From Acidobacteriota bacterium (lineage in GTDB: Bacteria > Acidobacteriota > Blastocatellia > UBA7656), in NCBI GenBank assembly GCA_040754075.1, contig JBFMDH010000003.1:202307-266306 (forward strand): a stretch of DNA of 64,000 nucleotides, written 5' to 3'. The notes below the pieces were generated by a model. It made no database searches. It saw only the letters and a program-made list of their open reading frames with translations, and was not told where the DNA came from. Below are positions 8,943 to 17,884 of this stretch, in pieces. A program made the position numbers and the translations under genes. How positions within the stretch are numbered: the first letter of the stretch is position 1; each line of letters starts with the position of its first letter.

Positions 8943-11138
8943 TTAGGGTTCGGCATTCCATAAATCATCAACAATGCGAACTCCTTTTTTTTGCAGATAT
9001 GTTCGTATAAGTTTTTTCAGGTCTTTTTGCCAAGCCATATAGAAATAAGGCAAACAACGAGGCTCGGCTACTACCTCAATAACAGGCAACCCATATTGAG
9101 GAATATGTTTGCCGTTCTCAAATCTAAAAATAGTTTGTCGCTCAAGTAATCCTGGGTTTTCTTTAGAAATCTCCCTATATAAGCCCCAAAGCAAAGATGG
9201 GTCGCCACAGAAACTTAAATGACATTCGTTGGCTGTATCTATAACAGCGAGTGATTCAGCAATTTGCCATTTCTGACCGCGTTGTATAAGCAATCCGTAA
9301 GATTCATACTTGCGTAGCAAAGCCACTGAGAATCGTTGAGAGTTTGGCGCAAGAATCTCTTTAGCCAATATCATGTCTTCCCATTTCAGCCCTTCAACTG
9401 ATTGGCACAGTAAGAAAAAAGGAAGCATTTTGCCGGGCAAATTTTTCCAAAACTTTTCCAGTTTGGGAATCGGCTTAACCACTTCAATTTCCTTTTGAAA
9501 CTTGAGGCCCAATTTGGAAGAAGTCAGATAAATGCTTTTGCGATTGCCAGTCAGATCAGGAGGTGCTAAGTATGCTCCCAGTTCTGCAAATGGATTGATT
9601 CCATCAGAACTTCTAAGCGGTTTGCGTTTCAGGCGAACAGCCTCTTCGTCCCAAATCCAAAAATATATCTCGCGCTCATTGTCTTCGTATCGCTTTTTCC
9701 ATAAGCCATATAATTCATACTCATTAGACTCATCAATACTGACTTTGAATTCTCTTTCTAGCAGAGAAAGATTGTTATCAGAAAAACCTTGGGGAATAAC
9801 TACACACACGATAGGCAGGTGTGCGATTCTAGTCACCTCAGATTCATGTGAGAAATTTGCCATCTGTGCGCCTTCGCCAAAGTAGAAACGTGCATCGATG
9901 CGCGCACTATTGCGAAAACGAATTTGGTGTAAACCATCTCGACTTGTAAAACAGATTTGCGGGATTTTACCAATAGGGAATAGTTTGGTTACATAACAAA
10001 ATGTGCCATCTTCAAGTTCATACTTTTCATTTAGGGGATTTTCTTCCTCATCAAATCCTTCTCGTTTGAATTCAGTTAATGGTTGCTCAGCAATTAAAAT
10101 ATAGCTGCTGATTGGCAACTCCTGTCTTTCAGGATTGACGAATTTGTTTTTGACTATGTCAAATAGCCCATAAGGCGCAAGCCCCCGCAACATTTGCCTT
10201 TCGCTCAGTGTTTGATTATTGAGCGTAAGGAAGAGTTTCTTCGTAAAGGCGGCAGCATTTAAATTCAAACTATTTGAGTTGGCGCTGGCAACTTGCTTAA
10301 GATTCGCAATCTTCCAATCTGCAGGTAATTTGGCGCGCTCCACACCGGGTAAATCTAACCGGATTCTGCAAGGGTCTTCTTGCCAAACCAAAGACGCTCG
10401 ATTCTTAAAAAGTGATTCTGGGTTGCTCGGACGCAAAAACTCTGCGGTTTCAGGTACTTCTTCAAAATATTCTGCACGTAGCAAACTTGCTTGTTTTCTT
10501 TCTATGGTCTGCTTTTCGTTCTCGCTAAGAACGGCACGAGCGTCGAGAAGTTCTTGAATAAAACCAGAAGCGGCTTCGCGGTTGGCTAATAAAAAATTCT
10601 TCAATCTTGTGCGCCCTCCCGCTCGCCTTTCGATAGCTTCTTTCCACTGTGTTTCCGAAAAATCACGCCATTCATCATGCAACAAAGCCCACGCACAAAT
10701 TTTTAAGAAATCGTCCCACAACGAAAGCGGAATTCCTATGTAAAAAACGGCAGATCCTACATAGTCCATAGAAGTTTCTCTTTTGAGAATCTTTAAGCCT
10801 AAATTTTGTGCTGCGTCGGCGAAATAGCGATTAATATCTTGTTGTTGCTTAGCTGCAAGAGGTGGACAGCCAACGGCAGCGGCAAACGGCCTCCAAAAAT
10901 TTCTTTCGTTGTATTCATAAAAGGCTAGCCCGCCAAACAAAGCAACTAGACAATGAGGGTAGCGCAGATCAGCTTGCCAGTAACGCCACTCTGTTTTAAT
11001 AGAAAGAATGAAATCTTCCCACTCAGCACGGCTCGGCGTTATAGTCAACAACGCGCCTGCCGTTTGTCGCGCAGATAAACTAAGCTCTTTAAATTTGGCT
11101 TCAAATAAAGCATCCCAAGACGCCAAGCTATCCAACAC
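8943..11138 (-). CDS. 731-residue partner of the helicase, possible DruH-like protein
   Basis: The start is a GTG at 11138 preceded by GGGGAACCA. No better ATG is seen upstream. The stop lies 38 bp before the preferred helicase start, so the two form an operon. The sequence is soluble and Trp/Tyr/Phe-rich, with no signal peptide, membrane segment, Walker motif or obvious nuclease motif. Notable stretches are an N-terminal helical region (RYPHCLVALFGGLAFYEYN, ~60-80), a central beta-rich part (~380-560) and a C-terminal region ending in LIRTYLQKKGVRIVDDLWN. In Druantia type III a large uncharacterised protein (DruH) precedes DruE, and position and size make this a candidate. I do not recognise its fold. 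DISARM-like or DpdJ-associated partners are alternatives. Confidence 0.7.
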   Translation of the reverse strand: MLDSLASWDALFEAKFKELSLSARQTAGALLTITPSRAEWEDFILSIKTEWRYWQADLRYPHCLVALFGGLAFYEYNERNFWRPFAAAVGCPPLAAKQQQDINRYFADAAQNLGLKILKRETSMDYVGSAVFYIGIPLSLWDDFLKICAWALLHDEWRDFSETQWKEAIERRAGGRTRLKNFLLANREAASGFIQELLDARAVLSENEKQTIERKQASLLRAEYFEEVPETAEFLRPSNPESLFKNRASLVWQEDPCRIRLDLPGVERAKLPADWKIANLKQVASANSNSLNLNAAAFTKKLFLTLNNQTLSERQMLRGLAPYGLFDIVKNKFVNPERQELPISSYILIAEQPLTEFKREGFDEEENPLNEKYELEDGTFCYVTKLFPIGKIPQICFTSRDGLHQIRFRNSARIDARFYFGEGAQMANFSHESEVTRIAHLPIVCVVIPQGFSDNNLSLLEREFKVSIDESNEYELYGLWKKRYEDNEREIYFWIWDEEAVRLKRKPLRSSDGINPFAELGAYLAPPDLTGNRKSIYLTSSKLGLKFQKEIEVVKPIPKLEKFWKNLPGKMLPFFLLCQSVEGLKWEDMILAKEILAPNSQRFSVALLRKYESYGLLIQRGQKWQIAESLAVIDTANECHLSFCGDPSLLWGLYREISKENPGLLERQTIFRFENGKHIPQYGLPVIEVVAEPRCLPYFYMAWQKDLKKLIRTYLQKKGVRIVDDLWNAEP

Positions 11139-11453
11139 TGGTTCCCCAACCTCTTGATGAAAATTTGAGAGCGGACGTCCACTGTTTAGAAACCGCGAAA
11201 CCTGTTTTGATAAGCCGAAGAATGATTCAAAGATTGAAGTTATGAATCAATCGCCAGTTCTAACTTGTCGGTCAAAGTAGTCTGAGTTTTTCAGAAGGGT
11301 GGACGTCAACTAATAAATCAAGCACTGTTGGGAATAAGTGCGGTTCATTATTGCGAACAGATTAGTCGAGACTACTACGTCCACCAACGGCAGGAATAAT
11401 AAGACAGAAATAGTTTGATGTCTATTGACTTTGTGTACAGGAAATAACAGAAA
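11139..11453. promoter_or_regulatory. Helicase-cassette leader with three GTGGACGT motifs
   Basis: This 315-bp gene-free stretch lies between the 731-residue gene and the metH stop. It contains GGACGTCCAC (11173-11182), GGTGGACGT (11298-11306) and the inverted ACGTCCACC (11378-11386). An AGTAGTCT/AGACTACT pair sits alongside, so 11275-11386 can fold as a broken hairpin. The repeated motif upstream of the cassette's first gene is a candidate operator or element end. No open frame of note is present and no promoter hexamers were convincing. Confidence 0.35.
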
Positions 11454-14400
11454 TCAATCTGCCGAGGCTTCCGCTGTCTCCTGAACCCCTACGGAAAAAT
11501 AGGTCGCGTCCGGGTGATGGAAGACCAATGCCGAAACGCTCGCTTCCGGTTCCATCATAAATCCGTCCGTGAGTTCGACGCCGATGTCTTCAGGGTGGAG
11601 AAGTTTGAAAAGCCCTGCCTGCGATTCCAAATCGGGGCACGCCGGATAACCGAACGAATAACGCTTGCCGCGATAACGCGCCTGAAAAAGATTCTGGCGC
11701 GACAAATCTTCGCTGTCGGCAAATCCCCACGCGGCGCGAAGTCGCGCGTGCAACCATTCGGCGGCGGCTTCGGCGGTTTCAATCGCTAAAGCCTGCAAGG
11801 CATACGAGCGCAGATATTCGCCCTGTTGTTTGGCGGCTTCTGCAAGTTCACGTATGCCGCTGCCTGCCGTGGTGACAAACATCGCGATGTGGTCGCGGCG
11901 GATTTCGCCGTTATGAATTTCCAGCGGCAAAACATAATCGCTCAAACACAAGCCGTCATCTTTGCGTTGCCGTGGGAAAGTAAAGGTTTCAATCGGCATA
12001 TCGGAATTTTTATCGCTGAAAAGGTGAATGCGATTGCCGCTGGACTCGGCTGCAAAAAATTGCCACAAAACACGAACCTGCATCGCCCCTGCGCGACATT
12101 CTTCTTTCACCCGTTCGATTTTTTCTTCAAGCTCCAGGGCTTTCTTATCGCCCGCCGCCAGCATATCTTTGAAGCGCCCGCGAAAGCCCAGATGTTTGCC
12201 GTAGAGCATTTGCGGATTGATATAGCTCCAGATTTCATCAAGGTCTGTGACCGGTAAAATATGACGCTCCACATCGGGCACCGCAGGGATAGCGACATCA
12301 AGCGAAACGCGCGCGCTGCGCTGTTCGGTTTCAAGGGTTGCCGCTGGTGAAGTTTGCACCGTTGCGCCGTTCGCCTGCGCGTTCAATTCGGCAATCAGTT
12401 GGGCGCGCGCTCCCGCATCCATCAAACGATTTAAAATATCCAGCCCGCTCATCGCATCTTTCGCGTAGGCGACCGTGCCGTCATAAGCCGGAGCGATTTT
12501 CGTGCGGGTGAATTTATCGGAAAGCGCCGCGCCGCCAACCAGCATCGGCAGTTCAATGCCGGCGTCTTTTAAATCCGCAGCGGTGACCACCATCTGTTGC
12601 GCCGATTTGACGAGCAGACCCGAAAGCCCTATGGCGTCGGGTCGATGTTCACGCGCCGCAAGTATCAACGTCTCCGGCAAAACTTTAATGCCGAGATTGA
12701 TGACCTGATAGCCGTTATTTGAAAAAATGATGTCCACGAGATTTTTGCCAATGTCGTGAACATCGCCTTTGACGGTTGCCAGGATGACTTTGCCGCGCGA
12801 CGAGGTGTCGCTCTTTTCCATGAATTGTTCAAGGTGCGACACCGCGGCTTTCATGGCTTCGGCAGATTGCAACACTTCTGCGACGATGAGTTCGTTGGCG
12901 TTAAACAGTCGTCCGACCTCATCCATGCCGCGCATAAGCGCCCCGTTGATAATCTCAAGCGGCGCGGCTTCCTGTAACTTCAAATCCAAATCAGCAATCA
13001 GTCCGTCTTTGGTGCCTTCGATGATGTAATTCGCGAGCCGTTCATCAAGCGATAAATTCGATGCAGCGACTTTCACACGTGAAGTCTTATTGCGAAAATG
13101 CGCGGCAAACGCAGCAATCGGGTCATCGCCGCGATTCCACAACAGGTCTTCCGCGAGATGGCGTTCTTCTTCAGGGATAGAAGCATAGCGTTCAAGTTTT
13201 TCCGAATTGACGATGGCGAGGTCAAGCCCGGCTTTGGTGCAATGATACAAAAAGACCGAGTTTAAAACTTCGCGTCCGGCATCCGGCAATCCAAACGACA
13301 CATTGCTGATGCCTAAAATGGTTTTGCAAAGCGGCAACGCTTCTTTGATTAATCGCACGCCTTCGATGGTTTCAACGGCGCTGCCGATATAATTCGCGTC
13401 GCCGGTCGCGCAAGGAAATACCAGCGGGTCAAAGAGAATGTCTTCCGGGCGAATGCCAAAATCTTCGGTTAAAAGTTTGTGCGAACGCAAAGCGATTTCC
13501 AGTTTGCGATGGCGGGTGATGGCTTGCGCCTGTTCTTTGTCTTCGTCAATGCAACCGACAACTAAAGCTGCGCCGTAACGGCGAGCCAGCGGCGTCACCA
13601 GTTCAAATTTTTCCAAACCGTCTTCAAGGTTGATGGAATTGATAATGGATTTGCCCTGACAGAAAGTGAGGGCGCGCTCGATTGCCACCGCATCTGTGGT
13701 GTCAATCATAATCGGCACTTTGACGATGCGCATCAATTTGTCATAGAAGCGGTCAACATCTATGAGTTCATCACGGTCGGCGTTTTGCAAATTGACATCG
13801 ATGATGTGCGCGCCGCCTTTGACCTGCTGGCGTCCGATTTCGGCGGCTTCTTCGTATTTTTCTTCGCTGATGAGACGTTTGAATTTGCGCGAGCCGACTT
13901 CGTTGGTGCGCTCGCCGACTATCAGCGGGCGATTGTCATCGTTCGCCTCAACGATGTCCATGCCGGAAAAAAATGTGCGATGAATTTTTTTCGGAAGGCG
14001 CGGGCGTTTGCCTTCGAGCATTTGCGCGAGCGTGCGAATGTGTTCGTAAGTGGTGCCGCAACATCCACCAATCAGGTTTAACCAACCTTTATCAACAAAG
14101 TGTTCCAAGGTTGACGCGAATTCCGTAGGTGTTTCCAGATACTCGCCGGTCACCGTATCAGGCAAGCCGGCGTTCGGATAACACGAGATGCGATGTTCAC
14201 TAATCTCTGCAAGACTGCGGATATGATCCGTCATGTGTTCGGGTCCGGTCGCGCAATTGAGTCCCAGCGATAAGAGATCGGCATGCATCATTGAGACGGC
14301 GAGGGCTTCGGCAGTTTGTCCGGCAAGCATTGCCTGCCCGACCAACTCAACGGTTGCCGAAACCATCACCGGAACGCGCGTACCGATTTCATCAAATAAA

Positions 14401-14951
14401 CGTTCAATGCCGACGAGCGCGGCTTTGATATTGCGGGTGTCAATCATCGTCTCGACCAGCAAAATATCTGCGCCGCCGGCAACGAGTCCTGCCGCCTGGT
14501 CGTGAAATGCCGCGGAGAGTTCAGCAAAGGTAATGCCGCCGGTAAGTGAAATCGCTTTAGTTGTGGGACCGATAGAACCGGCGACGAATCGCGGTTTACT
14601 TACGGTCGAATATTCGGCGGCGGCTTGACAGGCGAGTTCGGCGGCGCGTTTGTTCTGCTCAAACGTCAACTCTTGCAGGTTGTATTCGGCAAGCACGATG
14701 GAGGTGCCGCCGAAGGTGTCGGTTTCGATGATGTCTGCGCCGACTTCGAGATATTGGCGGTGAATGCCGAGCACCACATCGGGGCGCGTGAAGACTAAAT
14801 TTTCGTTGCAGCCTTCGAGATGCGCGCCGCCAAAATCTTCGGCGTGCAGGTGACAGGCTTGCATAGCCGTGCCGGTCGCGCCATCCAGTAACAGGATGCG
14901 CTCGGCTAAAACTTCTTCGAGTAACTTGGTTCGTGACTGTCTATCGGTCAT
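11454..14951 (-). CDS. metH: Cobalamin-dependent methionine synthase MetH
   Basis: The 1165-residue product transfers the methyl group of 5-methyltetrahydrofolate through cobalamin to homocysteine, giving methionine. All modules are present. The homocysteine domain has the zinc-binding GGCCGTT (~297-302) plus an upstream Cys. A pterin-binding domain follows (IVGERTNEVGSRKF, ~345). The cap and B12-binding module has DVHDIGKNLV (~730, the cobalamin-ligating DxHxxG). The activation/SAM-binding domain spans ~900-1165 (GYPACPD and a HPDATYFSVG tail). The length is close to the E. coli enzyme. The ATG 14951 has CGGAG ~12 bases upstream and begins 17 bp after the methyltransferase stop, so metH may be cotranscribed with the restriction-modification genes. 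Its last ~28 codons form one copy of the 87-bp repeat. Confidence 0.97.
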   Translation of the reverse strand: MTDRQSRTKLLEEVLAERILLLDGATGTAMQACHLHAEDFGGAHLEGCNENLVFTRPDVVLGIHRQYLEVGADIIETDTFGGTSIVLAEYNLQELTFEQNKRAAELACQAAAEYSTVSKPRFVAGSIGPTTKAISLTGGITFAELSAAFHDQAAGLVAGGADILLVETMIDTRNIKAALVGIERLFDEIGTRVPVMVSATVELVGQAMLAGQTAEALAVSMMHADLLSLGLNCATGPEHMTDHIRSLAEISEHRISCYPNAGLPDTVTGEYLETPTEFASTLEHFVDKGWLNLIGGCCGTTYEHIRTLAQMLEGKRPRLPKKIHRTFFSGMDIVEANDDNRPLIVGERTNEVGSRKFKRLISEEKYEEAAEIGRQQVKGGAHIIDVNLQNADRDELIDVDRFYDKLMRIVKVPIMIDTTDAVAIERALTFCQGKSIINSINLEDGLEKFELVTPLARRYGAALVVGCIDEDKEQAQAITRHRKLEIALRSHKLLTEDFGIRPEDILFDPLVFPCATGDANYIGSAVETIEGVRLIKEALPLCKTILGISNVSFGLPDAGREVLNSVFLYHCTKAGLDLAIVNSEKLERYASIPEEERHLAEDLLWNRGDDPIAAFAAHFRNKTSRVKVAASNLSLDERLANYIIEGTKDGLIADLDLKLQEAAPLEIINGALMRGMDEVGRLFNANELIVAEVLQSAEAMKAAVSHLEQFMEKSDTSSRGKVILATVKGDVHDIGKNLVDIIFSNNGYQVINLGIKVLPETLILAAREHRPDAIGLSGLLVKSAQQMVVTAADLKDAGIELPMLVGGAALSDKFTRTKIAPAYDGTVAYAKDAMSGLDILNRLMDAGARAQLIAELNAQANGATVQTSPAATLETEQRSARVSLDVAIPAVPDVERHILPVTDLDEIWSYINPQMLYGKHLGFRGRFKDMLAAGDKKALELEEKIERVKEECRAGAMQVRVLWQFFAAESSGNRIHLFSDKNSDMPIETFTFPRQRKDDGLCLSDYVLPLEIHNGEIRRDHIAMFVTTAGSGIRELAEAAKQQGEYLRSYALQALAIETAEAAAEWLHARLRAAWGFADSEDLSRQNLFQARYRGKRYSFGYPACPDLESQAGLFKLLHPEDIGVELTDGFMMEPEASVSALVFHHPDATYFSVGVQETAEASAD
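11456..11542. repeat. Right copy of 87-bp direct repeat, inside metH
   Basis: This copy is identical to 3897-3983, offset 7559 bp. It encodes the final ~28 residues of MetH (from SVSALVFHH to EASAD). The repeat ends at the last sense codon, and the sequences diverge from the second base of the stop codon (TGA here, TAG in the left copy). Confidence 0.95.
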
Positions 14952-14967
14952 TAGCTAATGCTCCGTT

Positions 14968-16473
14968 TTAAAAACCATATAGATCTTTAATCAAATTATT
15001 GATTTCTGCTTCATGATTTTTGGGATATTCGTGATGGTTCTTTAAAGCAAACAAAATTATTTCTACTGCCGCATTAATTGCAGTCAAAATATCTTCGGGC
15101 GGCACAATGAACGGAATTTTTTTTATGTAGTTTGCCGAGTTGTTTGTCGTTGGGTTAATGGTACGAATCAGTTGATTACAAGTCGGTGAATTGAAGAAGG
15201 CTAATAGATAAAAAAGCCATCGTGCGTCTTTCGGAAAAACGCCGACGATAGATTGGTCGAATAACTGATTGTCAATTAATGCTGCGCTAATTGACGATGA
15301 TGAAACCATCGGCACGCCTACGCCGCGCTTGAAATAAAACTGTGAATTCTGGAATCGTGATTTCTTGTCCTGCTTAAAGTGTGCAACCGATTCGACGTGC
15401 CAATCCATAAACCAGCAATCCGGTTTGAAATAACGTAAACCACCGCCTTTCATAATCGGCACAAAACAGACAGACGCATCAATTCCATTGAATCGCTGTT
15501 CGTCGGTGATTGACGAACGAAAAACTGAGGTGGGATGCACCGTTTCATAATTTTTAGCATTTTTATGTTGCGCGGAAAGCGTTCGTAGAAATTTTTTATC
15601 ATTACCTGAATAAAATCCGGTTACGCAATCGGCAACATCACCGACGCGAGTTTGGCATTGATTTATTAACCGCAAAACTTTATCGCTGTGGGCTATAAAC
15701 AAAGCGTAATCAATATTGTTTTGAAGGTCGCTTTGCTTGAAAACGAATGAGGACGAATGCTCAGACTGCGCCAATTCATCAACATTTTTCAAATTGGTAA
15801 TGACTTTGAAGCGATTATCAGTTCGTTTATTTTCATCTCTGCATTTTTCCAGGGTGATGATGCACAGATTTGAATAACCGAAATTGACCTTTGGAAAAAA
15901 TGACGAGGGAAACAAACAAATTTCCTTTATACAAGTTGTCTGCAAAATAAACTTCCGCAATTGTGCATGACGATGAAGATTCAAAAAGGTATCGGGAATG
16001 ATGAAAACTAAAATCCCGGTTTCGCGCAATAATTCAATACAACGATACAAAAAGAGTGCATAGGTTTCTTTGACATACAGGTTGGGGAAAAGTTTTTTGA
16101 GATATTTGCGTTTATCAAAGTCTTGCCACGCGCCGTAAGGCGGATTACCGATAATGCGATCATATCCCCTCCCAAGGTTTGTAAGCAAAATCAAGGTTTG
16201 ACTGGTGAGAGTGTCATCACAGATTACATTGATGTTTTCTTGAAATTGATATTTTGCTTTAAGCGATTCACCGGCTTGCGGATTAAGTTCGTAAGCGTCC
16301 AGTGAAAGATTGATGCCTGAGTTGAGCAGGGCATCGACAAACACCCCATCGCCAGCACAGGGTTCCAGTACCCTGACGCTACCTGTGAGCGAAAGTTTTT
16401 TGACCATATAACTGACTATCGAAACGGATTTCGTATAGTGCGGTCGGTAAATTTGTTGACTCGGTTTTACCAT
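14968..16473 (-). CDS. Type II DNA adenine-N6 methyltransferase
   Basis: The 501-residue protein has the S-adenosylmethionine motif VLEPCAGDGVF (35-45) and the catalytic NPPY (110-113). This is the order of gamma-class N6-adenine methyltransferases of TaqI/Eco57I type. The N-terminal RPHYTKS fits motif X. The C-terminal half (~300-501) is the likely target-recognition region and includes an IKKIPFIVPP segment typical of TaqI-like families. The start ATG 16473 overlaps the end of the endonuclease gene by 7 bp, so the two are translationally coupled. Its job is to protect host DNA from the partner nuclease. The sequence is clearly more A+T-rich than metH, consistent with horizontal acquisition. 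Confidence 0.9.
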   Translation of the reverse strand: MVKPSQQIYRPHYTKSVSIVSYMVKKLSLTGSVRVLEPCAGDGVFVDALLNSGINLSLDAYELNPQAGESLKAKYQFQENINVICDDTLTSQTLILLTNLGRGYDRIIGNPPYGAWQDFDKRKYLKKLFPNLYVKETYALFLYRCIELLRETGILVFIIPDTFLNLHRHAQLRKFILQTTCIKEICLFPSSFFPKVNFGYSNLCIITLEKCRDENKRTDNRFKVITNLKNVDELAQSEHSSSFVFKQSDLQNNIDYALFIAHSDKVLRLINQCQTRVGDVADCVTGFYSGNDKKFLRTLSAQHKNAKNYETVHPTSVFRSSITDEQRFNGIDASVCFVPIMKGGGLRYFKPDCWFMDWHVESVAHFKQDKKSRFQNSQFYFKRGVGVPMVSSSSISAALIDNQLFDQSIVGVFPKDARWLFYLLAFFNSPTCNQLIRTINPTTNNSANYIKKIPFIVPPEDILTAINAAVEIILFALKNHHEYPKNHEAEINNLIKDLYGF

Positions 16474-17399
16474 TTCAAATATTGATCGAGATGATGTCTC
16501 CTGAGATGCTCAAAGGTATCGCTTCGTAAATCGTTGTCCCAATCTATATTGCTATCAATCCAAGCTTTCAAATCAAAGCCGGAGAGTTTTTTGATCGCTC
16601 CGTAGGTCTCATCGCCGCAATAAGCTTCCCAAATACCTGAGCGTTTAAGAGTTTGAAAGTAGTGATTATTCGTGTCTTCTGCGGCTCTCACCAAAAGCAG
16701 GCAACGATAGCGCGCTTCCAGATTTTTGTAGATGGTTGCGACTAATAACAACCGGTTGGTATTGCCTTTTTCATTTGAGCCGAACCCACTTTTGAAATCA
16801 ATAATGAATTTTTCTCTCCGTTGCTCAAAATGTAAATCCGATTCCAGCTTTATTTCCCCTGAATCAACTAAGCCCCAAACTTTAGCGTAGTATTTTTTTA
16901 ACTGTGATTTTTGATCAGGAGATAGCCCCAAAGCATCAATATAGTTTTCTATTTCATCGGTAAGGCTTTGCTTCACTTCTGAGAAAAGAGGCGGAATAAA
17001 TAAGGTGAGTTTCTTCAAAGGATGCTGAAAGCAAAGTTTGCAAAAAGGCTCCCATAATTCGCCGATTCTGCGTGAAAACGCCATATAATCATAAGCCCAA
17101 ACATCATTGCGAGACTCTATCATAACCACATAACTACAGTAGGCGATCATCAGGCAGCAGCGCAAAATAGCATCATTACTCCACTTCTCAGCGAGGGCTT
17201 TTTGCATAACCGCAGCGAGAATGTTGTCCTTTGTTGCAACGATAGCTTTGTTTATCGCCGCCGCTCGTTCTTTGAACTGAGTTGAGCCGTAAGAGAGTTT
17301 TATTTCGTCAAGCGATTCACTCGCTCTTTCTCTAAAGTAAGCAAGCAATTCCGCTTTTTTGTTATTCAAAGACCGGTCAATATTAAACATAATATGCAC
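16467..17399 (-). CDS. Probable type II restriction endonuclease
   Basis: This 310-residue soluble protein lies directly upstream of, and overlaps by 7 bp, the DNA methyltransferase. A candidate PD-(D/E)xK site is visible: KLESDLHFEQ (Glu186/Asp188), then a beta strand with FIIDFKSG, giving Asp201 and Lys203. The flanking regions are helical. Type II nucleases are poorly conserved, so the call rests on operon position, size and this motif. I cannot name the specificity or isoschizomer group. The start is ATG 17399 (MHIMFN) with a weak ribosome site, 15 bp after the membrane-protein stop; ATG 17390 is an alternative. It is A+T-rich like its partner. Confidence 0.75.
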   Translation of the reverse strand: MHIMFNIDRSLNNKKAELLAYFRERASESLDEIKLSYGSTQFKERAAAINKAIVATKDNILAAVMQKALAEKWSNDAILRCCLMIAYCSYVVMIESRNDVWAYDYMAFSRRIGELWEPFCKLCFQHPLKKLTLFIPPLFSEVKQSLTDEIENYIDALGLSPDQKSQLKKYYAKVWGLVDSGEIKLESDLHFEQRREKFIIDFKSGFGSNEKGNTNRLLLVATIYKNLEARYRCLLLVRAAEDTNNHYFQTLKRSGIWEAYCGDETYGAIKKLSGFDLKAWIDSNIDWDNDLRSDTFEHLRRHHLDQYLKW

Positions 17400-17413
17400 T
17401 GTTGCGATATGGT

Positions 17414-17809
17414 TTAATCAACTTCTTGCACTTCATAGCCCGATTTCCAGAAGGCGGTGAACCAGAAGATCACCCCGGAAAACGCGCCAACAATTAGCAA
17501 TAAAAAGAACGTGTTGATAAAAGACCAGACCCCAAATAACGGTGCGATGAGTCCGCTTATAAGCCCTGCAAGTGTGCCGCCCGAAACCGATGCGGTCAGC
17601 AGCCTGATGCCGCGATAACGCATGAGCGTTAGACAGGGCACAGCAATGAACAGTTGGGCGATGAGGGCAAACAAAAAGAGCCGCAGCATCGGCGATGAAC
17701 TGCTGCCAACCCAGCTTTGTTCATCACGATAAACGCTTGCTGAAAATACCAGGACTGCCGCAATCATCGGCGTGGTGATTAAACTTAAAATAAATCTTCG
17801 TCCGGTCAT
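17414..17809 (-). CDS. Small four-helix membrane protein, unknown function
   Basis: The 131-residue product has about four hydrophobic segments (approx. 8-25, 42-62, 70-92, 97-118) separated by short charged loops and ends in a charged tail, EVQEVD. ATG 17809 is preceded by AAAGAGAAG. No family is recognised. It is the first gene of a same-strand run ending in metH and abuts the restriction endonuclease (15 bp). Its base composition is closer to the chromosomal background than to the restriction pair, so it is probably the resident gene beside which the pair inserted. Confidence 0.7.
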   Translation of the reverse strand: MTGRRFILSLITTPMIAAVLVFSASVYRDEQSWVGSSSSPMLRLFLFALIAQLFIAVPCLTLMRYRGIRLLTASVSGGTLAGLISGLIAPLFGVWSFINTFFLLLIVGAFSGVIFWFTAFWKSGYEVQEVD

Positions 17810-17884
17810 GTCAATCGCTTCTCTTTAGGCAACTCAAAATTTCCAATAGCCAAAATTGCTATAGGCAATAGACTATTGAAATAT

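Larger units (their letters stand above)
3897..11542. mobile_element. Putative integrated defence element in the 3' end of metH
   Basis: A 7.5-kb segment is bounded by two identical 87-bp direct repeats. The right repeat is inside metH and supplies its terminal codons and restores the gene. The left repeat is a gene-less metH tail. This is the arrangement left by site-specific integration into the 3' end of a gene (attL/attR). The interior holds only the helicase and its partner, both on the minus strand, with visibly higher A+T than metH. No integrase, transposase or excisionase is seen, so mobilisation in trans, loss of the integrase, or recombination-mediated acquisition are all possible. 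Perfect identity between a coding and a non-coding copy suggests a recent event. Confidence 0.6.

Noticed and set aside
8905-8961. Upstream ATG at 8961 as helicase start
   Set aside because: It overlaps the partner gene by 19 bp and lacks a good ribosome site. ATG 8904 has GGAGAG at the right distance.
11139-11453. Integrase or excisionase remnant beside the right repeat
   Set aside because: No open frame or recombinase motif was found on either strand.
11454-14951. metH truncated by the element
   Set aside because: All five modules and the expected C-terminus are intact. Only the detached left tail is a remnant.
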